From Pseudomonas oryzihabitans (GTDB lineage Bacteria; Pseudomonadota; Gammaproteobacteria; Pseudomonadales; Pseudomonadaceae): a stretch of 64,000 nucleotides of DNA. Made by a program: the position numbers and the translations under genes. Below, in pieces: positions 27,387 through 37,559 of this stretch (position 1 is the stretch's first letter; each line of letters starts with the position of its first letter). The stretch is taken from assembly GCF_014522265.1 (NCBI RefSeq), contig NZ_CP017024.1, positions 779,501 to 843,500 on the forward strand. Direction: 5' to 3'. A model generated the notes under the pieces. The model had not been told where the DNA came from. It made no database searches and saw only the letters and a program-made list of their open reading frames with translations.

Positions 27387-28046
27387 ATGACCCTGCCCTC
27401 TCGCCCCTACGCCGCCTTCCTGTTCGACATGGACGGCACCCTGCTCACCAGCGTGGCCTCCGCCGAACGCGCCTGGAGCACCTGGGCACTCGGCCACGGC
27501 CTCGATCCGGCGGACGTCCTCGCCGTGATGCACGGAGTGCGGGCGGTGGAAACGGTGCAACGCTTCGCCCCGGCGGGCGCGGACATCGACGCCGAGACCC
27601 GCGCCATCACCGAACTGGAGATCGCCGACGTCGCCGACATCCAGGAAATCCCCGGCGCGGCGGCCTTTCTCGCCAGTCTGCCAGCCGGCAGCTGGGCGCT
27701 GGTCACCTCGGCCTCGCGCCGGCTGGCGGAAGTGCGGCTCGCCGCGGCCGGCATGGCCCTGCCGCCGGTGATGATCTGCGCCGAAGACGTCACCCAGGGC
27801 AAGCCCGCGCCGGACTGCTTCCTGGCGGGTGCGCGCAAGCTGGGAGTGGCGATCGGCGACTGCCTGGTGTTCGAGGATGCCCACGCCGGCTTTGCCGCGG
27901 CCAAGGCGGCCGGCGCCGATGCCGTGGCCATCACCGCGACCCATCGCCAGCCGCTGGACCTAGGGCTGCCGACCCTGGCGGATTACCGCGGAGTCGCTGT
28001 CAGCCTGGATGAAAACGGCAAGATGCGCCTCACCCGGCAGTCCTAG
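27387..28046 (+). CDS. HAD family hydrolase (phosphatase-like)
   Basis: HAD-superfamily hydrolase of 219 residues of the phosphoglucomutase/sugar-phosphatase type. Motif I is FDMDGTLLTS (nucleophile Asp), motif II VTSAS, the motif III lysine is in QGKPAPDCF, and motif IV VFEDAHAG. A helical cap lies between motifs I and II. The ATG at 27387 has GGAG upstream; a TTG at 27375 overlaps that site and is rejected. The substrate is probably a small sugar phosphate (by family). It converges on chpC with the two stop codons overlapping. Confidence 0.87.
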   Translation: MTLPSRPYAAFLFDMDGTLLTSVASAERAWSTWALGHGLDPADVLAVMHGVRAVETVQRFAPAGADIDAETRAITELEIADVADIQEIPGAAAFLASLPAGSWALVTSASRRLAEVRLAAAGMALPPVMICAEDVTQGKPAPDCFLAGARKLGVAIGDCLVFEDAHAGFAAAKAAGADAVAITATHRQPLDLGLPTLADYRGVAVSLDENGKMRLTRQS

Positions 28047-28510
28047 AACACACCAGCAGCGGCCAGCCGTTCTTCTACGCCGATCAGATCGGGAATGCGC
28101 GCCGTGCCGCCTTCGTAGGCCACGGCGCCCAGCTCCAGGGCGGCCAGGGGCACCTCGGCGGCGACCAGCTCCGGGGTGATGCGCAACGAGCGCGGAATGC
28201 TGCGGATCAGCAGCGCCAGGAAGCGCACCCGCTCACGCCCACCCAGGGCGTTGAGGATGGCCACCCGCGCATGGCGATCGCCATCGAATTGCGCGGCACT
28301 GCCGCTGGACAGCGCTTCGAAACTGATCAGCGGCAGGCGCAGATCGCGCCAGGCGACCTGGCCCAGGCACCAGTCCGGCTGCACCGGCAGCGGCCGGATC
28401 TCGCGACAGGGCACCAGCTCGGCGACCGCCGCGTTGGGCAGCAGCAGGGTACGATCGGCCAGGGTCAGCAGCAGACCGGTCAGGTGTTCGGCGGGAGCGG
28501 CGGTCGACAT
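28043..28510 (-). CDS. chpC: Chemotaxis coupling-like protein ChpC
   Basis: CheW-like protein of 155 residues, last gene of the Pil-Chp cluster. It begins LTGLLLTLADRTLLLPNAAVAELV, and the CheW core includes RDLRLPLISFEAL. In P. aeruginosa ChpC is an accessory adaptor of the twitching chemosensory system and is not essential for twitching. It lies 11 bases after chpB. The chpD and chpE genes that follow it in P. aeruginosa are missing; the HAD gene converges immediately instead. Confidence 0.88.
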   Translation of the reverse strand: MSTAAPAEHLTGLLLTLADRTLLLPNAAVAELVPCREIRPLPVQPDWCLGQVAWRDLRLPLISFEALSSGSAAQFDGDRHARVAILNALGGRERVRFLALLIRSIPRSLRITPELVAAEVPLAALELGAVAYEGGTARIPDLIGVEERLAAAGVF

Positions 28511-28521
28511 GGGGAATTCCT

Positions 28522-29540
28522 TTAGCTTCGCTGCTCGGCCAGGCGCGCCACCAGGGCTTCGGCCAGGCCGCGGGGATCGGCGGTAAGGGTCGCAAGACCC
28601 GATTCGCGCAGGCTTTCCGGCATGCTCGGGGCGATGCAGGTGCTCGCCGACTGGGTCCAGAGCGTGCCACCGCGACGCCGCACATAGGGCGCCGAAGCGG
28701 TGCCGTCGTTGCCCATGCCGCTGAAGACGATGACCCCACAGCGCGCGCCGAAGTGCTGCGCCAGATTGAGCATCATCTGGCTGATCGACGGCGTATAGGG
28801 CTCGGGCCAGGCGCGCTCGACGATGTCCAGGGCACCAGAGGCGCGAAAGGTCAGCTCCTGCTGGGTCGGCACCACCACCACCTCGCCGCAGCGTACCGGC
28901 TCACCCGGGCGCGCGCCCTGGATATGCCATTGGCTGTGCCGGCCGACCGCGCGCAGCAGGCTGGCGGCAAAGCCGTCGCCGATGTGCTGGGCATAGAGGA
29001 AGCCGACCGGCAGACCGCCCGGCAGGGCATCGAGAAAGGCCTTCACCGCCGCCGGACCGCCCAGGGACGCGGCCAGCAACCAGACCTCGGGGGCCGGATC
29101 GCCGGCTGGCAGCGGCAGATTGGCCAGGGGTTCCGGCAGGGTCAGGCGCGGCGGTCGCGGCTGGTCCTGCAGCAGGGTTTCCAGGGCCGGGCCGACCGCC
29201 GCCACCGGATCGCCGATCAGCCGCTTGAGCTTGCCGATCAGGCGCTTTTCCCACTGGGTGAAGGGGTCGGTGAAACGCTCGGGGCCTGGCCTTCGCCGAA
29301 CAGGATGGGCACCTCGGCCCCCTCCAGCAGCGCGTCCACCAGTGGCGACTCCTCCGTCTGGCTCAGGTCGATCAGCCACAGGTCGGTCGCGACCGTGGGC
29401 CAGGCCGCTTCGTCGAAGCGCTCCGGATCGCTGTTGAGGACGACGTGATAGCCATTGTCGGCCAGCACCTGCTGCAGCACGTGGCGCTGCAGCGGACTGT
29501 CGGCCAGGATGGCGACGCGGGCGGTGTGCATCTCAGTCAT
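28522..29540 (-). pseudogene. chpB: Chemoreceptor methylesterase ChpB (CheB type), interrupted by a one-base frameshift
   Basis: Methylesterase that removes methyl groups from PilJ. The N-terminal receiver-like region starts at 29540 (MTEMHTARVAILADSPLQRH) and reads to LFGEGQAP. The frame then slips at a G4 run (29281-29284, plus strand) where five are expected. The catalytic half (ERFTDPFTQWEKRLIGKLKR onward) continues in the next frame to 28522. The CheB active-site elements are there: LAASLGGPAAVKAFLDALP with the nucleophile Ser, YAQHIGDGFA, and FSGMGNDGTAS with the Asp. The repaired protein has 339 residues, close to P. aeruginosa ChpB. The start overlaps the chpA end by eight bases. The receiver lacks an obvious phosphorylatable aspartate context. 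Confidence 0.88.
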
Positions 29541-32500
29541 CTTGCCTGACCAACCGATGGATGTGGGCCAGGAGTTCGCTCTCCTGGTAGGGCTTGCCCA
29601 GATATTCGTTCACGCCCAGGCTCAGCGCCCGCTCGCGGTGCTTTTCCCCGGTTCGGGAGGTGATCATCACGATCGGCAGGTCCTTGAGGCGCGGGTCATG
29701 GCGCACCAGGGTCGCCACCTCGAAGCCGTCCATGCGTGGCATCTCGATGTCCAGCAGCAGGATGTCCGGCTGCCGCTCCTGCAACTGGGCGATGGCATCC
29801 ACCCCGTCCTTGGCGGTGAAGACTTCCATGCCGTGGCGTTCCAGCAGGCGGCTGGTGACCTTGCGCACCGTGACCGAATCGTCCACCACCATGACCAGCG
29901 CCGGCCGGGTGACCTCGGCCACCGTGGCCGGGCCCTGCGCCAGCCGGGCGAGCTCTTCGCCGCTGGCGCGCTGGCTGCGGATCATCGCCAGCAGGTCGAG
30001 AATCACCACCACGCGCCCGTCCCCCAGCAGGGTGGCACCGGACAGGCCCGGTACCCCGGCGAATTGCGGACCGAGGCTCTTCACCACGATCTCCCGCGAG
30101 CCGGCCACCGCATCCACCTGCACGGCTACCGCGTATTCGGCGGAACGCACCAGCACTACCGGCAGCGGCAGGCTCTGGCCGCTCAGCTTGGGCTGCTGGC
30201 CGTTGTTGAGCAGATGGCCCAGGTAGCGCAGGTCATAGTGCTGGCCGCCGTATTCGAAGGTCGTCGCCCCCGGGCGGTAATAGCGCTCGAGATCGGCCGC
30301 GGTCACCCGCACGATACCCTCGATGGTGTTCAGCGGCACGGCATAGAGGTCATCGCCGGCATGCACCATGAGCGCGCGGTTCACCGACACGGTGAACGGC
30401 AAGCGGATGGTGAAGCGCGTCCCCTCGCCCGCCACGCTGTGGATGTCCATGTTGCCGCCGAGTTGCTTCACCTCCTGGTGCACCACGTCCATGCCCACGC
30501 CCCGCCCGGAAATCTGGGTGACGGTCGGCGCCGTGGAGAAGCCGGATTCGAGGATGAACTGCAGCAGGTCCTGATCGGTGAGTTGCGCGTCTTCCGCCAT
30601 CAGGCCGCGCTCGATGGCCTTGCGGCGCACCGCGGCCAGGTCGATGCCCCGGCCGTCATCGGCCAGGGTCAGGATGATGTCGCCGCCTTCACGGCGCAGA
30701 TCCAGGCTGATCACGCCCTCGGCCGGTTTGCCGGCGCGCTGGCGCCCGGCGGCGTCCTCGACCCCGTGGTCGATGGCGTTGCGCAGCATGTGCTCCAGCG
30801 GCGGAATGATCCGCTCCAGCACCGTGCGGTCCAGCTCGCCTTCGGCGTTGTCGACGCGCAGCTCGATCGGCTTGTCCAGTTCGGCGCTGACCTGGCGTAC
30901 CACCCGGTGCAGTCGCGGCACCATGCGCTCGAAAGGCACCATGCGGGTCTGCATGAGGCTTTCCTGCAACTCGGTGTTGACCCGCGCCTGTTGCAGCAGC
31001 AGGGTCTCGGCATCGCGATTGCGCTGGCCCAGGGTGTTCTTCAGATCCAGGAGGTCGGAAGCCGATTCGAACAGCGCCCGGGACAGCTGCTGCAGCTGGG
31101 AATAGCGATCCAGCTCCAGGGGGTCGAAATCCTCGTAGCCGGCGCGATCCACGTCTTCGTGGTGGCGACTGATGATCTGCGCCTGGGTCTCGGTATCCAG
31201 CCGGCGCAGCTGATCGCGGACCCGCTCGATGGTGGCTTCCATCTCGCCGAGAGTGGTACCGATGTCGCTGACCTGCTGTTCGACGCGGCCGCGGAAGATC
31301 GAGGTCTCGCCCGCCAGGTTGACCAGCTGTTCCAGCAACGCGGCCGGTACCCGCACCAGTTCCTGGGAAGAGCGCCGCTGCGCCGCCTGCTGGCGGACCT
31401 GCTGCAGGCGCTGCACGAAGGGCAGCGGCGCAGCCGCTGGCGCAGGCGTCTCGGCCGCCACCATGACCGGTGCCGCGATGTCCTGCTCAGGCGATATGGC
31501 GAGCGGGCTCGCGACGCCGGGCTCGGCGTCTGGGCCTGGCGTCTCGTCATCCACGGCCAGGTCCGCGGCCGCCGGCAGATCAGACTCGATCGCGACTTCG
31601 GCTTCGGCTTCGGCCGTCTCGACCGGCACCGGGGACGTACTCGCCGGAGCGGCGGCCGGCAGTGCCAGCTGGGCGACCGCCAGCTGCAGTCCGTCGACCC
31701 CCTGGGTCGCCAGGGCGCGTACCCGCTCGCGATCGTCCTCGCTCAATCCCACGGCGAGCGAGCGCAATTCCGCCAGTTGCTGTTCCAGCTCATGGGCCTG
31801 CTCACCCAGGCCGTGCAGACCGGCCAGGCGCGCACCACCCTTGAGGGTATGCAGGCAGCGCAGCAACTCGTCCACCGCCACGTCGGGCGCGGCCGGCCAG
31901 TCCGCCAGGGCCTCGTCCATGCTGACCAGCAGGTCCTGGGCTTCCTCCATGAAGATTTCGAGGATTTCCGCATCGGTGTCGGCGTCGAAGACCGGTGCGG
32001 CAACCACGGGCGCGGCCTTCACGCCGGCCGCCAGCGGCTCGCCGCGGTAGTCACGCAAGGCCTCGATCAGGTCGCCAGCCGGCGCCGAAGCCTGCCCCTG
32101 GGCCAGGGCTTCGAGTTGTTCGTGCAGACGATCGTGGCAGTGCTGCAGCAGACTGCCCAGGTCGGCACCGGGCTTGATCCTTCCCCGTGCCAGGCCCTCG
32201 TAGAAGGCCTCCAGGGCATGGGCCAGATCGCCGATGGCATCCACCTCGGCCAGGCGCGCACCGCCCTTGAGGGTATGCAGGTCGCGCAGCAGGGATTCCA
32301 GTTCGAGACTGTTGTGCGGTTCGGCTTCCCAGGCGCGCAGCGAGTTCGCCATGCTGTCGAGCAGGTCGCGACTCTCTTCGATGTAGATGGCCAGCAACTC
32401 GGCGTCGGGTCCCTCGTCCGACTCCGGCGCGGCGGCCAGGGGCGTCGGCGCACACAGCGACGACTCCGCAGCCGTCGGCTGGTCCGCGATGGCTTCGCCG

Positions 32501-35500
32501 AGCTCAAACTCGCCTGGGGTAGACCCGGCGGCGTCCGATCCCAGCCGTTCATCGAGATGGCCGGTACGGATGCGCTGCAGGCGCTCGACCTGCTCGCCAT
32601 GCTCACTGACCGGGTCACCCGCCGCCAGCTCTTCGAGCTGCGCGGCGAGGCAGCCATGGGCGTCACGCAGGGGGTTGCCCAGTTCGGCGCCACCGGCGAG
32701 ACGGCCATCGAGCAGGCCTTCGTAGATGGCGTCCAGCTCCGTCGCCAGACGCGCGACCGGCATCACCCCGGCGAGATGGGCGCCGCCCTTGAGGGTATGC
32801 AGATCGCGCTGCAGGGTGCCGAGGTGGAAGCGCTGCTGCGGCTCCACCAGCCAACGCTTCAGGGCCCGGTCGGCGCTATCCAGCAGATCCTGGGCTTCCT
32901 CGAGGAAGATCAGCTGCATCTCCGGATCGACGGGCTCGGCAGCCTCGGGCTCGACCGCGACGGCCTCCGCCGGCTCGCTGTCCACCAAAGGTGGCAGCAG
33001 CTCTTCCGGCTGATTCAGCGACTCCAGCTCAGGCTCGGCTTCGGCTTCGGCTTCGGCTTCGGCTTCGGCTTCGGCTTCGGCTTCGGCGGGCAATTCGACG
33101 TCCAGCGCCAGCTCGGGTGCGACCGGCGTGGCCGTTGCCGGATCGAAAAGCTCTTCGGGTTCGGGCTCGGCCAGCAGATTGGTGGCAGCCATTGGCAACC
33201 CGGCGAGAATGCCGGCCAGCAGGCCGCGCAGGCCCTGGATCCGCTCTTCGCTCGGCGTGGCCCGCATGCCACCGGCCAGCTGGTTGAGCATGCTGATCAG
33301 GGCTTCCTGGGCCTCTGCCGCTTCGCGGAAGAAGGCCTCGTCGGCGGGCAGCGAACCGCTCGCCGCGGCGGCATAAACCACCTGCAGCGCTTCAGCGAGT
33401 TGCTCGACATCGGCCAGTCCGACCCGGGCGGCCCCATCGGCAAAGGTATTCAGCCGCTCGGCCAGCAGGTCCGCGCAGGCCGCCTGGTCACCACCGGTCC
33501 GCCAGGCATGCAGGCGCTCATCGGCCTCCAGCAACAGGTCCATTCCGGGCATCAGGAAATCGGTCAGCCGCAGGATGTCACGCTGCTCCGGCAGCGGTGC
33601 CTCGGGCAGCGGCAACTGGGGATCCAGCTCCTCCAGCAGCGCTTCGCAGGACGAGATGACGTCCGGCGCGCCTGCCAGCGGCGTTGCCAGCGCCCCTTCG
33701 TCGAGTTCGCCCAGGCGCTGCTCCAGCAACTCGGCACCCCGGGCCAGCAAGGCGCACTCGGGTTCGGCGAAGGCGATATGGGCGAGCTTGTATTCCTTGG
33801 CCAGCCGTTCCAGCGCGGACGCCAGCTCGGCCATCGGCGAACTGCCCGCCATATGGGCACTGCCCTTGAGGGTGTGCAGGGCACGCAACAGATTGTCGGA
33901 GACCGGCTGGGCACTGCCGGCTTCGGACTGCTCGAGAAAGCGGCGCACGGTTTCCAGGTGCGCCTGGGCCTCGGTGCGGAAGATATCCAGCAGCTGGGTA
34001 TCGGCTTCGGCGGCGACGGGTGCCGCGACCTCAGGCTCAAGCACCTCCGCTTCGGGGAGCGTCGCCGGCGCGGAGGCGGCTGCGCTGCCCGGTGAGGTAC
34101 GCTCGGGCAAGGCTTCGTTACGGGCCAGCGCATGAGCGGCGTGGGCCAGCCAGTCGACGTCGTCGCGCTGCCGCTGACGATTTTCGGCGTACTCCTCGAC
34201 CAGCTCCGGCAGCAGGGCGCAGGTCTGCTCGACCACCGTCTGCAGGGCGGTGCTGTGGGCGACGCTGTGGTCCAGCCGGCGATTGAACAGATTTTCCAGG
34301 GCCCAGGCCAATTCGCCGATGACCAGTGCCTGGACCATGCGGCCACTGCCCTTGAGGGTGTGAAAATTGCGCCGCAATTCACTCAGGGCGGTGCGCTGCT
34401 CGGGCTCGGCCTCCCAGATCGGCAGCCAGCGTTCCAGCTCCGCCTGGACCTCGCCGGCCTCTTCGATAAAGACCTCGCGCAGTTCGTCCTCGACCGGCTC
34501 GGCGTCGGCGGCGGGCGGCAGCAGCGCGTGCGGCACCTGCGCTGCCGGGGGTTGATGGGACTGACCGGCGCGGCCAATACCTCGGCGATCACATCGGCAT
34601 CGGCATCGGCGGTCGCCAGCGACAGGCTGTCCGCCTCGCTGTCGGCCAGCAGCGCCTCGGGTTCGTCATGCGCGGGCGCGGTCTCGCCGAGCGGCTCGTC
34701 ATCCGCCCCCTCGGCCGCCGCGTCTGCCTCCAGAAGATCGGCGGTCAGCGGCGCTTCCGCTGCGATTGACTCGAACTCGGCCGGCGAAGCTTCGCCGGCG
34801 TATACATGTTCCTCGACCGGCAGCGCGGTAAATTCCAGCGCCTCTTCGGTCACCGGTTCGGCAACCAGGGGCTGGTCTTCCGGCAGATCCAGAGCCGGCG
34901 GCGCGACCTCACCGGAGGCCAGGGGCGCTGCCGCCGCCTCGCCTTCGCCAGCCACCCTGGGCGGATAGCCGAGGGCGATGAGACTCTCGTCGGCGATGTC
35001 GAGGATCATGTCGTGGGGCGTGGAGGGATCTTCCGCCAGGCGCTCCAGATAGTACTCGACGCTGGTGATGGCGTCGGCCAGAGTGTCCAGGCTCTGCCAG
35101 TCCGGCACGGCCTGCTTGCCCAGCAGCTGCTGGCAGATATAGTCGTTGGCCGCCTGCACCTGGCCCGCGGCCCGTTCCAGCGGGATCATCGCCAGGCCGC
35201 CACGGACCTGGGTCAGCAACAGGGGCACCGACTCCAGGTGGACATGGTTCCACTGGGAGGCGATGAACTCGATGATGGCATCCTTGGATTGCTCCAGGCC
35301 ATTGCGCGCCTCGCGCACCACCACCCGATGCAGCTGATCGATGTCGGTGGTGGGCAGCCGGCTTTCTTCGGCATCGCCCACCTCGTTGCCGCTGACCATG
35401 CCGGCCAGGGTGGCTTCGACATAGAGCAGCGCCCCGGCGATATCCATCAGGGCGGCGTCGCTGGCCTCGCGCACGCCCTCGGCCAGTTCGGCGACGGCTT

Positions 35501-36638
35501 CGTGCTGTTCGAGCACCACCTTGCGCGGCTGACCGAAGCCCAGCACCGCCAGGGTATCGGCGATCTGCTTGAGCGGGGCCAGCAGGCCGCGCAGGCTGGC
35601 GGGCTGCTGGCGATCGCTGCGCACGAACAGGTCCAGGCTGTCCTTGATCTGCACCAGCTCTTCGCACAGCGCGGTCACCACCGAGCGCATGGCTTCGCGA
35701 TCCGGACCGACGATGCGCGAGCGCTCGAAGCCCACCAGCTCGGCATCCGGCAGGGCCTCGTCGAGGCGATAGTGCGCCTTGAGTGCGGCGATGCGCGGAC
35801 TCTGCACCGGCGCCTTGGCCAGGTAGAACAGCAGATTCTTCAGCAGATCGGCCGGCGCCGGCTGATTGAGGGTGGTCACCCCATCGCTGATGAGTCGCTT
35901 GAGTTCGCGATCCAGTTGCCGCAACAGGCCGCGGATCGAACTGCTGTTGTCCAGCTCGCCGGCCTGCAGCAATTCGGTGAGGCCTGCGGCCACCGGCCAG
36001 AGCGCGCCGAAGGGCGAACCGGCGCAGAGCTGGTCCAGGCGCTCGAAGACCCGCAGCAGGTAATCCAGGTGCAGCTGGACATCGCGGTCGCGGAACAGTC
36101 CGACCTGGGCGCCCTGCAGCGCCTGGCGCAACTTGCGCAGGCGCGGCAGCCAGTCCGGCGCGGCGCGGTCGGCCAGTTCGGCATCGCTCAGCGACAGCGG
36201 CGTGGCGGACAGATCCGGCGAGAACAGGCTGGTCTCGGAGAGCAGCTTCTCGCCGCGCGCCGACCGCAGGTCGTTGAGCAGCGGCAGGATGGCCAGAGGC
36301 AGATCGCGGCGGGCCTCGAGGACCCGATCCAGATAGGGCGGTACCTGCAGGATGGCCTGCATCAGCACTTCCAGCGCCTCGTCGGAGCTGTTCACCCGCT
36401 CTTCGTGAAGAGCCTGCAGCAGCAGCTCCATCTCCTCGGCGAGCAGCGCGGCGCCGTAGAACTCCACCATCTGCAAGGTGCCGTAGACCTGATGCACATA
36501 GGTCCGGCAGAAACCCAGGCGGCTACGGTCGTGCGGGTTGTCGACGAACGCCTCGAGCGCCTTGCGGGCCTGCTGCAAGGTTTCGGCGATCTCGCCCTTG
36601 ACCCACTCGAGAGCTACGTAGTCGTGTCGATCGATCAT
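29533..36638 (-). pseudogene. chpA: ChpA multi-Hpt chemotaxis histidine kinase with receiver, interrupted by a one-base frameshift
   Basis: Giant CheA-like kinase that phosphorylates PilG and PilH. The start at 36638 has AGGAG six bases upstream. The frame reads about 697 residues, then slips at a G5 run (34547-34551, plus strand) where six are expected. The remainder runs to 29533. The repaired protein has 2368 residues against 2472 in P. aeruginosa. Five Hpt domains carry HTLKG motifs near residues 760, 921, 1280, 1454 and 1596. An (EA)8 tract lies near residue 1200. A CheA core follows: dimerisation, ATPase with HMLRNAIDHGVE, DDGRGID and GRGVGMDVV, then a CheW-like domain. A C-terminal receiver (VMVVDDSVTVRK, LLLDIEMPRMDG) completes it. 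Confidence 0.92.
33037..33084. repeat. Hexanucleotide microsatellite (GGCTTC)8 inside chpA
   Basis: Eight perfect tandem copies of GGCTTC on the plus strand encode an alternating Glu-Ala tract on the minus strand, within the acidic linker between Hpt domains of ChpA. The unit is a multiple of three, so slippage would change linker length without breaking the frame. Confidence 0.95.
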
Positions 36639-36649
36639 CTCGGCTCCTG

Positions 36650-37543
36650 TCATGCCGGGTGGTCCAGCTGGCGGGTGAACGCCAGGACTTCGGGATGATC
36701 GACGGGTATCAGTTGCGGGTGGCTCCAATTGCTCACCTCACCGACACCCAGGACCAAGAGCCCACCCGGTGCAAGCCGCTGGACCAGCTGGTTGAGCAGG
36801 TCTCGACGCAGCCAGCGGCGGAAATAAATCAGCAAGTTCTGACAAAAAATGACGTTGAACCCCTGCAAGGGGGCCTGGCCCAGTTCCAGCACATTGAGCC
36901 GGGCAAAGCACAGTCGCTCCATCAAGCCGGCAGCAACGTCGAAGTTGCCATCGCTGCGCAGACGAAAATACCGCTCGCGCAGCGCGGCCGGCACCCCGGC
37001 CAGGCGCTGCAGGCTGTAGGTACCCTGCCGCGCCTGGCGCAGGGCTTCGCTGCTGATGTCGGTACCGGTCAGGGCGAACGTCAGCGGGCGCGTCTGCCGC
37101 GTGAGCACTTCGGCGGTGCTGATGGCCATCGAAAAGGCTTCCTCGCCACTGGCACACCCCAGGCTCCAGAGGGTCAGGCTATCGCCCTCGGCGGTCTTGG
37201 CGAACTCGTTCACATAGGTTTCCAGCAGCGCGAAGGACGGCGGATGGCGAAAGAAGCGGGTGGCCTGGATGGTCAGGCGGTCGAGCAGCCGAACCCATTC
37301 GATGCGCCCGCCGATGCCGGCGCAGACGACCTGGTAGTAGCTGTCGTAGTCCGCGATCGTCAGTTCGCGCATGCGCGCGGCCAACTGGATCTGCAGAAAG
37401 CTGCGCTGGCGATCGTCCAGCACCATGCCGGCGCGGGTTTCCAGCAACTGTCGCCAACGCTCGAAGTCCGCATCCGGCAGCTCGGGAGCACGGCGCAACG
37501 CCCAACTCGACTCCCCCACCCCGTCTCCCCCTCGCCACACCAC
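36650..37543 (-). CDS. pilK: Chemoreceptor methyltransferase PilK (CheR type)
   Basis: SAM-dependent glutamate methyltransferase of 297 residues acting on the PilJ receptor. The N-terminal CheR helical domain (FERWRQLLETRAGMVL) precedes the catalytic domain with LWSLGCASGEEAFSMAI for SAM binding and VIFCQNLLIYFRR, a CheR hallmark. The start is a GTG at 37543, 17 bases after the pilJ stop; the ribosome site is weak and an internal start is possible. ChpA begins 11 bases after its end. PilK opposes ChpB. Confidence 0.9.
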   Translation of the reverse strand: MVWRGGDGVGESSWALRRAPELPDADFERWRQLLETRAGMVLDDRQRSFLQIQLAARMRELTIADYDSYYQVVCAGIGGRIEWVRLLDRLTIQATRFFRHPPSFALLETYVNEFAKTAEGDSLTLWSLGCASGEEAFSMAISTAEVLTRQTRPLTFALTGTDISSEALRQARQGTYSLQRLAGVPAALRERYFRLRSDGNFDVAAGLMERLCFARLNVLELGQAPLQGFNVIFCQNLLIYFRRWLRRDLLNQLVQRLAPGGLLVLGVGEVSNWSHPQLIPVDHPEVLAFTRQLDHPA

Positions 37544-37559
37544 GATGTGGCCGCTGTGT

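Noticed and set aside
33037..33084. CRISPR-like or minisatellite array
   Set aside because: The unit is only six bases with no spacers and it encodes an in-frame Glu-Ala tract of ChpA.
29455..34095. Plus-strand open frame of 1546 codons antisense to chpA
   Set aside because: Its sequence is a low-complexity mirror of the chpA coding strand (Gln/Gly/Arg/His-rich), with no recognisable domain. Long antisense frames are expected in GC-rich DNA with strong third-position bias.
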